From the NCBI RefSeq assembly GCF_042477335.2, contig NC_091727.1, positions 120,683,501 through 120,747,500 on the forward strand: a DNA stretch of 64,000 nucleotides, read 5' to 3'. This document shows, one piece after another, positions 33,891-45,224 of the stretch. Both the position numbers and the translations under genes were made by a program. Source of the stretch: Ovis canadensis. Lineage: Eukaryota > Chordata > Mammalia > Artiodactyla > Bovidae. The notes under the pieces were generated by a model, which was given only the letters and a program-made list of their open reading frames with translations, searched no databases and had not been told where the DNA came from. Position 1 is the first letter of the stretch. Every line of letters begins with the position of its first letter.

Positions 33891-36800
33891 CTTTTTTAAA
33901 TTTATTTTAATTGGAAGCTAATTACTTTACAATATTGTAGTGGTTTTGCCATACATTGACATGAATCAACCATGGGTTTACATGTGTTCCTCATCCTGAA
34001 CGCTCCCCTCCCACCTCCCTCCCCATCCCATCCTTCTGGGTCATCCCAGTGCACCAGCCCTGAGCACCCTGTCTCATGCATCAAACCTGGACTGGCGATC
34101 TGTTTCACATATAATATACATGTTTCAATGTTATTCTCTCAGATCATCCCACCCTCGCCTTCTCCCACAGAGTCCAAAAGACTGTTCTATACATCTGTGT
34201 CTCTTTTGCTGTCTCGCATATAGGGTCATCATTACCATCTTTTTAAATTTCATATATATATGCGTTAGTATACTGTGTTGGTGTTTTTCTTTCTGGCTTA
34301 CTTCACTCTGTATAATAGACTCCAGTTTCATCCACCTCATTAGAATTGATTCAGTTGTATTCTCTTTAATGGCTGAGTAATATCCCATTGTGTATATGTA
34401 CCACAGCTTTCTTATCCATTCATCTGCCAATGGACATCTAGGTTGCTTCCATGTCCTAGCTATTGTTAACAGTGCTGTGATGAACACTGGGGTACATGTG
34501 TCTCTTTCAGTTCTGGTTTCCTCACTGTGTATGCCCAGCAGTGGGATTGCTGGGTTGTATGGCAGTTCTATTTCCAGTTTTTTAAGGAATCTCCACACTG
34601 TCCTCCATAGTGGCTGTACTAGCTTGCATTCCCACCAACAGTATAAGACGGTTCCCTTTTCTCCACACCCTCTCCAGCATTTATTGTTTGTAGAGTTTTG
34701 GATAGCAGCCATTCTGACCAACGTGAGATGGTACCTCATTGTGGCTTTGATTTGCATTTCTCTAATAATGAGTGATGTTGAGCATCTTTTCATGTGTTTG
34801 TTAGCCATCTGGATGTCTTCTATGAAGAAATGTCTGTTTAGTTCTTTGGCCCATTTTTTGATTGGGTCATTTATTTTTCTAGAATTGAGCTGAAGGAGCT
34901 CCTTGTATATCTTTGAGATTAATTCTTTGTCAGTTGCATCATTTGCTATTATTTTATCCCATTCTGAAGGCTGTCTTTTCACCTTGCTTATAGTTTCCTT
35001 TGTTGTGCAAAAGCTTTTAAGTTTAATTAGGTCCCATTTGTTTATTTTTGCTTTTATTTCCAATATTCTGGGAGGTGAGTCATAGAGCATCCTGCTGTGA
35101 TTTATGTCGGAAAGTGTTTTACCTATGTTTTCCTCTAGGAGTTTTATAGTTTCTGGTCTTATGTTTAGATCTTTAATCCATTTTGAGTTTATTGTTGTGT
35201 ATGGCATTAGAAAGTGTTCTAGTTTCATTATTTTACAAGTGCTTGACCAGTTTTCCCAGCACCACTTGTTAAAGAGATTGTCTTTTCTCCATTGTATATT
35301 CTTGCCTCCTTTGTCAAAGATAAGGTGTCCATAGGTGCATGGATTTATCTCTGAGCTTTCTATTTTGTTCCATTGATCTATATTTCTGTCTTTGTGCCAG
35401 TACTATACTGTCTTGATGGCTGTAGCTTTGTAGTATAACTTGAAGTCAGGCAGGTTGATTTCTCCAATTCTACTCTTTTTTCTCAAGATTGCTTTGGCTA
35501 TTCGAGGTTTGTTGTATTTCCATACAAATTGTGAAATTATTTGTTCTAGTTCTGTGAAAAATACCATTGGTAGCTTGATAGGGATTGCACTGAATCTATA
35601 GATTACTTTGGGTAGTATACTCATTTTCACTATATTGATTTTTCCAATCCACAAACATGGTGTATTTCTCCATCTGTTTGTGTCCTCTTTGATTTCTTTC
35701 ATCAGTGTCTTATAGTTTTCTATATATAGGTCTTTTGTTTCTTTAGGTAGATATATTCCTAAGTATTTTATTCTTTTTGTTGCAATGGTGAATGGAATTG
35801 TTTCCTTAATTTCTCTTTGTTTTCTCATTGTTAGTGTATAGGAATGCAAGGGATTTCTGTGTGTTAATTTTATATCCTGCAACTTTACTATATTCATTGA
35901 TTAGCTCTAGTAATTTTCTGGTGGAGTCTTTAGTGTTTTCTACGTATAGGTTCATGTCATCTGCAAACAGTGAGAATTTTACTTCTTCTTTTCCAGTCTG
36001 GATTCCTTTTATTTCTTTTTCAGCTCTAATTGCTGTGGCCAAAACTTCCAAAACTATGTTGAATAGTAGTGGTGAAAGTGGGCACCCTTGTCTTGTTCCT
36101 GACTTTAGGGGAAATGCTTTCAATTTTTCACCATTGAGGATAATGTTTGCTGTGGGTTTGTCATATATAGCTTTTATTATGTTGAGGTATGTTCCTTCTA
36201 TTCCTGCTTTCTGGAGAGTTTTTATCACAAATGGATGTTGAATTTTGTCAAAGGCTTTCTCTGCATCTATTGTGATAATCATATGGTTTTTATCTTTCAA
36301 TTTGTTATTATGGTATATTATATTGATTGATTTGCAGATATTTAAGAATCCTTGCATCCCTGGGATAAAGCCCATTTTGTCATGATGTGTGATCTTTTCG
36401 ATATTTTGTTGGATTCTGTTTGCTAGAATTTTGTTAAGGATCTTTACATCTACGTTCATCAGCGATATTGGCCTGTAATTTTCTTTTTTTGTGGCATCTT
36501 TGTCTGGTATTGGTATTCAGGTGATGGTGGCCTCATAGAATGAGTTTGGAAGTTTACCTTCCTCTGCAATTTTCTGGAAGAGTTTGAGTAAGATAGGTGT
36601 TAGCTCTTCTCTAAATTTTTGCTAGAATTCCACTGTGAAGGGGTATGGTCCTGGGCTTTTGTTTGCTGGAAGATTTCTAATTACAGTTTCAATTTCCATG
36701 CTTGTGATGGGTCTGTTAAGATTTTCTATTTCTTCCTGGTTCAGTTTTGGAAAGTTATACTTTCTAAGAATTTGTCCATTTCTTCCAAGTTGTCCATTTT

Positions 36801-39297
36801 ATTGACATATAGTTTCTGATAGTAGTCTCTTATGATCCTTTGTATTTCTGTGTTGTCTGTTTCACATTGTCCCAGAGGTCCCTGAGATTGTTCTCATTTC
36901 TTTTAATTCTTTTTTCTTTTTTCCTCTCTGCTTCATTTATTTCAACCATTTTATCTTCTACCTCACTTATCCTAACTTCTGCCTCCATTATTCTACCATT
37001 GGTTCCATCCAGAGTGTTTTTGATCTCATTTATTGCATTATTCATTATATATTCACTCTTTATATAGAGGGAGGAAGGAGATAGAGGTGAACAGGAGGAG
37101 AAAAGAGGGAGTCAAAAGGATAGAGATAGATCTAGGCAGTACTCTGTTCCCTAAGTGTTCTCCACAGCCTGGAACACACACAGAGATTCAGAGTTGGGTA
37201 GAGAAGATAAGGGGGAGTGAGGAGATAGAGTTGACCTGGGAGAAAAAAAGGAGAATCAAAAGGGGGAGAGAATAATCAAGCCAGTAATCACACTTGTACG
37301 TAAAAATGGGTATGGAATATTGGATTCTTAAATGTACAGATTGGAGAAGGACATGGCAACCCACTCCAGTGTTCTTGCCTGGAGAATCCCAGGGATGGAG
37401 GAGCCTGATGGGCTGCTGTCTATGGGGTCGCGCAGAGTCGGACATGACTGAAGCGACTTAGCAGCAGCAGCAGCAGCAGCAGCAAATGTACAAAATTGAT
37501 AACAAATACCAAAAAGCAAAGATTAAAAATCTAGAGTAGAGGTTAGACTTTCAAAAATACAACATTAAAAAAACAAACACACAAACAAAATCACAAAAAG
37601 TATAAGAAACATATATGAAATTTTCTTTAAAAATAGGGTCTTTTTTTGCAAGGTAATAGTAGGTTATAAAAATGAAAATTAAAGGAGTAATAGAGGACTT
37701 AAAGAAAAAAGAAAAAAATTTAAAAAATAATAATGGTAAAAATATATCTAGGAATTTCTCTGGAGCTGTTGTGGGCAGTTTGGGGTCGGTTCAGTTTCAG
37801 ATAGTTCCTTGTTCCAGCTTATACTTCTCAGGATCTATAGGCCCCTTCCAATGTAGTCGATGTCAACTACAGGGATTTTAATCTGTTTCACCTGTCACTT
37901 CCAAAGAAGTTCCCTCTGTTTATTTGGCTTCTTGTTTGTAGGTCTCTTCAGTGTCTAATTTCCGCCCTGACACAAGGGGGCGAAGGTGGTCTCTTGTTTA
38001 GGCTCATTTGCTCAGTCATGCTGTGAGGAGGGAGGAACACTGCAAACAAATATCACTGGTGTGTGTGGGGAGTGCTCGCAGTGTCTTGGCCACACTGGGT
38101 TTGCCCCTGCTCACAGCGTGTGTGCTTTCCCAGTCTACACTGCTCAGGTTCCAGGTTGCTCTGCAAGGAACGGGCCCTGTGTTGCGTGCACTTCCCAGGT
38201 CTAAGCCACTCAGGTTCAGGTTCTCCACAAAGGCACAGACTCGGTTGGGCCTGCGTTTTGTGCCCTTCCCAGGTCCAAGCAGCTCAGGCAACCAGGTGCT
38301 TGGCGAGCTCACTCTCCCCAGGCGGTGAGTGCATCTTATCACCTCCCCGGTCCCAGCCGCTCAGTTTCCTGGGTGGCAGCAGGTGTGCCCATCTCCAGTG
38401 TGCCATGTGTCTCTTCTGGGAAGCTGATCTCTGACTGTGACCCTCCCGGCTGATATCAACCTTCCAGAATCCCAGGAAGTCTTGGTTAGAAACTGGAAGC
38501 CTGTTCACAGTTTGGTAGGGAATGCCATCTCTGGGGCCGAGTTTGCCCCTTTCCGGCTCTGGCTGGCACACGCCTGCCCCCTGCCTCTGGCGGGGGATGG
38601 GCCGGTCCACAGCCTGCTAGCTCTCCTGTGGTATTTGCTCAGTCCTTTGTTCTGTAAGCGGGCCGGCAGTGCCTTAGGTTAGGGCTTTTCACGGGAAAGT
38701 TTTGGTTCTCTCTTTTTTTTTCCCTCTCTCTCTGAGAGAAAAAACTCTCTCTGAGAGTTTGGGTTGCTATCTCACGTTAGCTCCCTTAGATTGTCTTTTG
38801 TGCATTCAGGCCTGGTCCTTACCCTAAGCAATGCAGCCCGTGCCTCCCTGTTGAGCCCCTGCTTGCTGGTGCCGGACATGAGCGTCTGGGCTACTTCTCC
38901 GCCGGGAGTTACTGTTAGGAACATATTCTGTGGGTTTTATTTAGTTAGTTTTATTTAGTTAGTTAGTTAGTTTTCCTCCCAGTTATGTTGCCCTCTGAGA
39001 TTCCAAAACTCCCCACAGACCCAATAGTGAGAGGGTTTCCTGGTGTTCGGAAACTTCTCTTTTACGACTCCCTCCCAGGATGGGTGTCCATCCCTAACTC
39101 TTTTGTCTCTCTTTTTATCTTTTATATTTTGTCCTACCTCCTTTCAAAGACAATGGATGCCTTTCTGGGTGCCTGGTGTCCTCTACCAGAGTTCAAAGTT
39201 GTTTTGTGGAATTTGCTCAGCGTTCAAATGTTCTTTCAATGAATTTGTTGGGGAGAAAGTGGTCTCCCTGTCCTATTCCTCCACCATCTTAGGACCA
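33891..39297 (-). mobile_element. Bovine-type L1 with 5' UTR, internally deleted
   Basis: The 3' end is at about 33897 and the 5' end at about 39297. ORF2 is broken into frames at 34131-35228 (C-terminal zinc-binding end), 35403-35897 and 35806-36459 (reverse transcriptase with [14 protein letters not shown] and the catalytic FADD). At about 36840 ORF2 joins directly to an ORF1 coiled-coil piece (36830-37045, [15 protein letters not shown]). The endonuclease, the start of the reverse transcriptase and most of ORF1 are therefore deleted. The long GC-rich 5' UTR (about 37050-39297) with repeated CTCAGGTTC/CCCAGGTC-type blocks is typical of ruminant L1. It is not competent to move. Confidence 0.88.
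37339..37483 (+). mobile_element. BovA monomer SINE with 9-bp target duplication
   Basis: A single BovA monomer ends in (AGC)n. AAATGTACA occurs at 37330-37338 and 37484-37492. It inserted in the L1 5' UTR. Confidence 0.93.
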
Positions 39298-39299
39298 TC

Positions 39300-40619
39300 C
39301 TCTAGTGCCAGGAGCCACCACAGGAGATCCCACCCATGACAAGGTCATGGGGAAGAGAACTGTTAAGCAAGGCTTCAGGACTCAACGGGCTCCCTAGGCT
39401 TTCTCAAGCATCTACACCAAAACCAGAATCTGTCTGTTTTACTATTTCATGACTTTCACCAACTCCTCTGACATTAACAGGAGGCTGTTCCTGACCACCT
39501 TTCTCTGGAAAAAATTAACTTAAGGCTATAGCTAATAAGTCTCCTGGACATGAGAAAAATATTTCCAATCAAAATCCCTCTGTTAGCATTTTAGTTTGCT
39601 TGGCAGGTATATCCAGACTCTTGCAGCTATGCATATGATTATTTACATCCTCCCAACTGTGAGAGGCATGGAAAGCCTAAAACATAGAGCCTTTTAAAGA
39701 GTTAAAAGTTATTAGAGTAGTGCTAGGCATAGGATTTCATTATTGGGCCAATGCTTGTTGCTAAGTTCCCATATCTCTTATCCACTGTGCACCTGAGAGT
39801 GCATTAGTTAACATAGTTGAAAAGTAAGAAAAACAAGTGTAGCCTTAAAATTAACCACGTCAGACTTTTGAGCTAATTGGTTCTTTCTTGTAACTCACTG
39901 CACCTTTGCTTCGTGAAAATGTAAATCTGTTTGATACTTTCTGAGGCTGACATAGATTAAAAATATAAGGAAACACATTTCAAGGGAAAATAAGTTTTCT
40001 GGTTGAACAGCGTTTATCAAAAGAGGGTCATAAAATGTTCACAGGCCTCCAAGGCCAGAAGATAATGTACGCAATATTGTTTTTGGGAAAGGTTTGCAGA
40101 AATAATCCTGGTTTCAATAAAGACAAAACAGATGTAATGTTTGGGCTGACTCTGTATGACTTTGCATCTTTCATTTCCCTCTATGTATAAGACAAGGTAT
40201 AAAAGTACCTTTTAAAAATAAAGCTATTGGGCCTCGCTTGAAAAAGCTTGGTCACCCCGTGTTTTTCTTTTTTCTCTTTTTTTCTGTCTTATTTTCTTTT
40301 TCAGGCTGATCCCTTGGAGCATAGAAGCTTTCTGCGTTCACTTATCTGCCCGGGTTTCTAAGACCTGAACGGGAGGACGTTCTGCGTCTTCACTCCCTCG
40401 GGAGACCAGGAAGGCACCTGTGGCCTCCGTGAACAGGGCAAACTTCTTGTCTCAAAGTTTTATTGGCTTTCTATGTAAACCAAGGAATATCAGCCTCTTT
40501 CTCTCCTCTATTTTCTTATCTACAATATTATTTCCTTATCTCTCTCTAAATCATCCGCTGATGCTGTTTTTCCTTCAGGTTCCCCTGGATCCTGTGGGGA
40601 CTGGACCCCGGCACTCTAG
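39300..40619. repeat. 6-bp target site duplication of the solo LTR
   Basis: CTCTAG is present at 39300-39305 and at 40614-40619, exactly bordering the TG...CA ends of the LTR. Six base pairs is the size made by ERV-K-type integrases. Confidence 0.92.
39306..40613 (+). mobile_element. Solo LTR, ERV-K-like
   Basis: This LTR of 1308 bp starts TGCCAGGAGCC and ends GGACCCCGGCA. It holds a TATAAAAG box (40198-40205) and an AATAAA signal (40217-40222) with a T-rich stretch afterwards, so U3, R and U5 can be placed in plus orientation. No internal retroviral sequence is present, so the provirus was lost by LTR-LTR recombination. It landed within a few bases of the junction between the L1 5' end and a BovB. 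Confidence 0.9.
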
Positions 40620-41704
40620 CTTTATTAACAGCAGTGCTTCCTAAGGCCCTCTTGACCTCGCACTCCAGAATGTCTGTCTCTGGGTGACTGAACACACCAT
40701 CAAAAAATCCGGTTCATTAGGATCTTTTTCGTACAGTTCTTCCATGTATTCTTTCCATCTCTTCTTGATCTCTTCAGCGTTTACTAGGTCTCTGCCATTA
40801 CTGTCCATTACTGTGCCCATCTTTTCCTGAAATGTTTCCTTGACATTTTTGATTTTCATGAAAAGATCTCTATTCTTTATTTTCATGAAGAGATCTCTAG
40901 TCTTTCTCTCTCTGTTATTTTCTTCTTGTTTTATACACTGTTCATCAAGAAAGGCTGTCTTGTGTCTCTTTGATCTTTGGAACTCTGCGTTTAGTTGGAT
41001 GTACCCTTCCCTTTCTCCCTTGGCTTTTGCTTCTCTTTTATCTTCAGATCTTTCAAAGCCTCCTGAGATAACCCCTTTGCCTTCTTGCTTTTCTTTTTCT
41101 TTGGGACAGCTGTTTTTTTGCTGCTGTCCATACAGTGTTATGGAACTCCATCCATAGTTCTTCAGGCACACTGTTAACTAGATCTAATCCCTTGAAACTA
41201 TTTGTTACCTCCACTGCATATTCATAGGGGATTGGATTTCACAGCTACCTGGCAGTCCTAGTGGTTTTCCCAGCTTTTGTTAGTTTAAGCCTAAATTTTG
41301 CTATGAGAAGCTGATGACCAGATCCACAGTCAGTTCCAGGTCTTGTTTTTCCTGACTGCATACAACTTCTCCATCTTTGGCTACAATTTGGATACCAATT
41401 TGACTTTGGTGTTGACCAGCTGGTGATGTCCATGTGTAAAGTCGTCTCTTGTGCTGTTCAGAAGGGGTATGTGCTATGACAAGTGCATTGTCTTGGCAGA
41501 ATTTAGTTAGCGTTTGCCCTGATTCATTTTCTTCTCCAATGCCAAACTTGCCTGTTACTCCAGGTTATCTTTTGACTTCCTACTTTGGCATACCAATCCC
41601 CACTGATGAATAGAACATCTATTTTTGATTTTAATTCTAGGAGGTTTTCTATGTCTTCATAGGATTGATCAGCTTTGGGTTCTTCAGCATCTGTGGTAGG
41701 GGCA

Positions 41705-41788
41705 GTTCAGTTCAGTAGCTCAGTCGTGTCTGACTCTTTGCGACCCCATGAATCGCACACCAGGCCTCCCTGTCCATCACCAACTCCC
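41705..41788 (-). mobile_element. Very short BovB 3' insertion with 9-bp duplication
   Basis: Only the last 84 bp of BovB are present. GTAGGGGCA flanks it at 41696-41704 and 41789-41797, which shows a genuine 5'-truncated retrotransposition event rather than a fragment left by deletion. Confidence 0.93.
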
Positions 41789-42030
41789 GTAGGGGCATGG
41801 ACTTGAATTACTGTGTTGTTGAATAGCTTGCCTTGGAAACGGCCTAAGATCTCTCCGTCATTTTGGAGGCTTCACCCAAGTAGTTCTTATTGGGAATCTT
41901 TTGTTGATTAAGAGGGCTATTTCATTTCTTCTATGGGATTCTTGCCACCATAGTCAATATAATGGTCATCTGAATTAAATTCACCCATTCCTGTCCAGTT
42001 TAGTTCACTGTTACCCAGGATGTTGATGAT

Positions 42031-42725
42031 TATTCTCACTGCCATTAGAGTGAGTATAAAGATGAAGAAAGCTAATAAGTTAATATAGATATGGAAAGTC
42101 CTATTCTAGTTACTAAGAAAATAAAATTTAAAATATAGCATTAGAGCAAACCAAATACTACACTGAGAACATTCATTTATAAATGAAGAACAGTAAAGAT
42201 AAAAAGGACAAAAATTTGAAGTTTTGAAAAAGCAAAAATACAATGCCAGTCATAAATTTGATCATCTAAATAATGATGCAATAGATGAATTGAACAATCT
42301 AATCAAAAAGCAAACATTTTTAGACTCAATAAAAATCAAAGATCCAACTATAGGCTATCTATGGGAGAGATAATTTAGAGTCAAAGATATAGATTTTAAG
42401 TGAAATGACTGAAAACTATATATCAGGCCAACATTAACCAAACAGATAATTGGCTGTACTGTACTAATGTCAACCAAAACTGATTTTTATTAAAAACTGT
42501 TACTAGGGATAAAGGACATTTACAATGATAAACAGGGGAGTCTATTAGAAAGACACTTAACAAGACAACTGAAAAATGCCTGGAGGAAAAAAAAAACCTG
42601 ATAGAAATGAAGAGAGAAATAGACAATTCAAAAATAATTGCTAGACTTTACTGATCCACTTTCAATAAGGGATAGAAAGTCTAGGCAGAAGATTAACTAT
42701 GAAGTAGTTACAGTGTGTTAATGCT
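42031..42725. other. AT-rich spacer
   Basis: The sequence is AT-rich with no recognised gene. It resembles old L1 ORF2-like sequence in composition but I cannot assign it. Confidence 0.35.
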
Positions 42726-42930
42726 GGGCTTCCCTGGTGGCTCAGAGATTAAAGCGTCTGCCTGCAATGCGGGAGACCCGGGTTCGATCCCTGGGTTAGG
42801 AAGATCCCCTGGAGAAGGAAATGGCAACCCACTCGAGTATTCTTGCCTCGGAAATCCCATGGACACAGGAGCCTGGTGGCCTACAGTCCACGGGGTGGAC
42901 GTGACTGAGCGACTTCACTTTCACTTTCAG
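42726..42930 (+). mobile_element. Bov-tA SINE
   Basis: The element has a GGCTTCCCTGGTGGCTCAGA head, GGGTTCGATCCCTGGGTTAG B-box region and a CTTCACTTTCACTTTC end. Confidence 0.94.
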
Positions 42931-43289
42931 AGAACTTGAATGATAATATAAACCAACTGAACCTAACAGATATGTATAGAGCAATTTATCCAATACAGTA
43001 TATGCATTCTTCTTAAGAGTGCAAGGAACATTCTCCAGGATCCCCTATATGCTAGGACATAAGACAAATCTAAATAAATTTTGAAGGGCTCAAACCACAT
43101 CAAGTACATCCTCTGAATATAATGAAATTAGAAAACAAAGCATTTTGAGAGACAGACTGATATGTGGATGTTAAGCAGCATACTCCTAAATAGTCAATGG
43201 GTCAAAGAAAGAATCACAAGTAGAAAATGTACTTGATCCTAGAACAATGTGGGATTTAGGGGACCAACCTTTTCTGCAGTCGAAAATTC

Positions 43290-43460
43290 GTGTATAACTT
43301 ATAGTCGGCCCTCCATCTATGTGGTTCTTCCACACCCGCAATTTCACCTCTGCAGATTCAACCAGCTGCAGATGGTGTAGTGCTGTAGTATTTACCATTG
43401 AAAAATAATATTTGTATAAATGGACCTACACAGTTAATAGTCCTGTTGTTCAAGGATCAA
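43290..43460. mobile_element. Ancient DNA-transposon-like remnant (MER2/Tigger type)
   Basis: AGTCGGCCCTCCATCTATGTG and CTGCAGATTCAACCAGCTGC recall the terminal region of Tigger-related MER elements, and TTGTTCAAGGATCAACT is found in repeats of similar age. The assignment is by recall of the consensus style and needs a library search. Confidence 0.4.
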
Positions 43461-43464
43461 CTTT

Positions 43465-45215
43465 ACTTTGAGAAGAATGAAAGCAAAAACAAACCACACC
43501 TAAGGTAGGGGATGTAGCGAGCCAAACTCAAATAGGCAGCCATAGTAAACAATAAATATTAGAGCAAAATAAATGAAAGAGAGAATAGAAAAACCACAGA
43601 GGTACTCAACAAATGAAAATTTTGTTATTTAAAAAGGTAAAAAAATTGACACAACTTTAACAATATTGTTCAAGGGAGGAAGAAAAATCAAATTACTAAA
43701 ATTAGAAATAAAAAAGGAAAAATTACTACCAACTTTAGAGAAATAAATATAGTTGTAAAGGAATACCATGGCACTAAATAGAAAACTTAGATGAAATGAA
43801 CAGTTTTCTAGAAATACACAAATGACTGAAAATGACTCAAGAAGAAAATGAAAATCTGAAGAGCAAAGGGACAGAATTAATCATTTTTAAACTTCTTGCC
43901 CAACCTACCTCACAAAACTCCCTCCCTCACTCCCTGCACCCTATCTAGACCTAGATAGCCTCTCTGGTGAATTCTACTGAATATTTAAACCAAAAGTCAT
44001 GCCAATTCACCACACATGGATTATAAATGTATTTATAGAATTGGAAAGGAACATTTCACAGCTCATTCTATGAGGCAGTATTACTCAGATGCAAAAACTA
44101 GAGGCCAATTATTTTGTAGAGTGCTCCTGAATTTTGGTTCATCCAGTACTTGCTAATGATGAACTTCAGTTTTGCATCTTTGACAGGAAAATGACAGAAA
44201 TGATGCTGTGTTCATATCATCTCATTTTATCAGGCGGTTCATGATTTTAATGTGTCCCAATATTGATAATATTGATTGGTATCACTTGATTAAAGTGGTT
44301 GCTGTCAAGCTTCTCCACTGTCAAGTTACTCTCCCCTATTCTGTAATTAAAACCTTTTTTTGTGTATTGTAAATTACAGAAATATTTTATTTTTCAATAG
44401 ATGGGGAAACAGTGGAAACAGCGGCTAACTTTATTTTTCTGGGCTCCAAAATCACTGCAGATGGTGATTGCAGCCATGAAATTAAAAGACGCTTACTCCT
44501 TGGAAGGAAAGTTATGACCAACCTAGACAGCATATTAAAAAGCAGAGACATTACTTTGCCAACAAAGGTCCGTCTAGTCAAAGCTATGGTTTTTCCAGTA
44601 GTCATGTATGGATGTGAGAGTTGGACTATAGAGAAAGCTCAGCGCTGAAGAATTGATGCTTTTGAACTGTGGTGTTGGAGTAGACTCTTGAGAGTCCCTT
44701 GGACTACAAGGAGGTCTAGCCAGTCCATCCTAAAGGAGATCAGTCCTGGGTGTTCATTGGAAGGACTGATGCTGAAGCTGAAACTCCAGTACTTTGGCCA
44801 CCTGATGCGCAGAGCTGACTCATTTGAAAAGACCCTGATGCTGGGAGGGATTGGGGGCAGGAGGAGAAGGGGGCGACAGAGGATGAGATGATTGGATGGC
44901 ATCACCTACTCAATGACCATGGGTTTGGGTAGACTCCGGGAGTTGGTGATGGACAGGGAGGCCTGGCGTGCTGTGGTTCATGGGGGTCACAAAGAGTCAG
45001 ACATGACTGAGCATCTGAACTGAACTGAAACTTTAGATTTATTAATTTATTTATATCTATTTAATTAATAGTCTATTATTTTACTAAATGAATCATAATC
45101 TGTCTCTATCATTATTTATTTTGAAGTTCATATTGTTCCAACCTTGGCCAGTGGGAACCTCCTTAAGCTGGTCTCTGTCCTTTTGACATCTCCCCATCAT
45201 TCTTTGAACAATTTG
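43465..45215 (+). repeat. Inverted repeat arm 1
   Basis: The reverse complement of about 51893-52957 matches this arm, for example AAATAGGCAGCCAT (about 43530 and reverse complement near 52912), GAATGAGCTGTGAAA and CTCCCCATCATTCTTTGAA (about 45186). The arm is lengthened by a BovB insertion at 44392-45030 that arm 2 lacks. Confidence 0.85.
44392..45030 (+). mobile_element. BovB 3' fragment inside arm 1
   Basis: The fragment runs from ATGGGGAAACAGTGGAAAC to ACTGAACTGAAAC. It encodes LGRKVMTNLDSILKSRDITL and VVMYGCESWTI, the C-terminal end of BovB ORF2, before a stop. The matching site in arm 2 (about 52080) is empty. Confidence 0.93.
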
Positions 45216-45224
45216 ATGTTTTAG

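Larger units (their letters stand above)
39297..42030 (-). mobile_element. Older BovB LINE fragment, interrupted
   Basis: Antisense BovB begins at ATCCTCTAG/CTAGCTTTATTAACAGCAGTGC around the solo LTR and continues from 40614 to about 42030. It covers the middle of the element to the endonuclease (40641-41171 and 41245-41433 frames). It differs from the copies at 7.4-9.9 kb and 45-47.6 kb, for instance in CATATTCATAGGGGATTGGA, a variant shared with 52975-54137. It is interrupted by an 84-bp BovB tail at 41705-41788. Confidence 0.82.

Noticed and set aside
33033-34893. Plus-strand ORFs of 120-170 codons in the L1 region
   Set aside because: They are antisense shadows of L1 ORF2, which reads on the minus strand.
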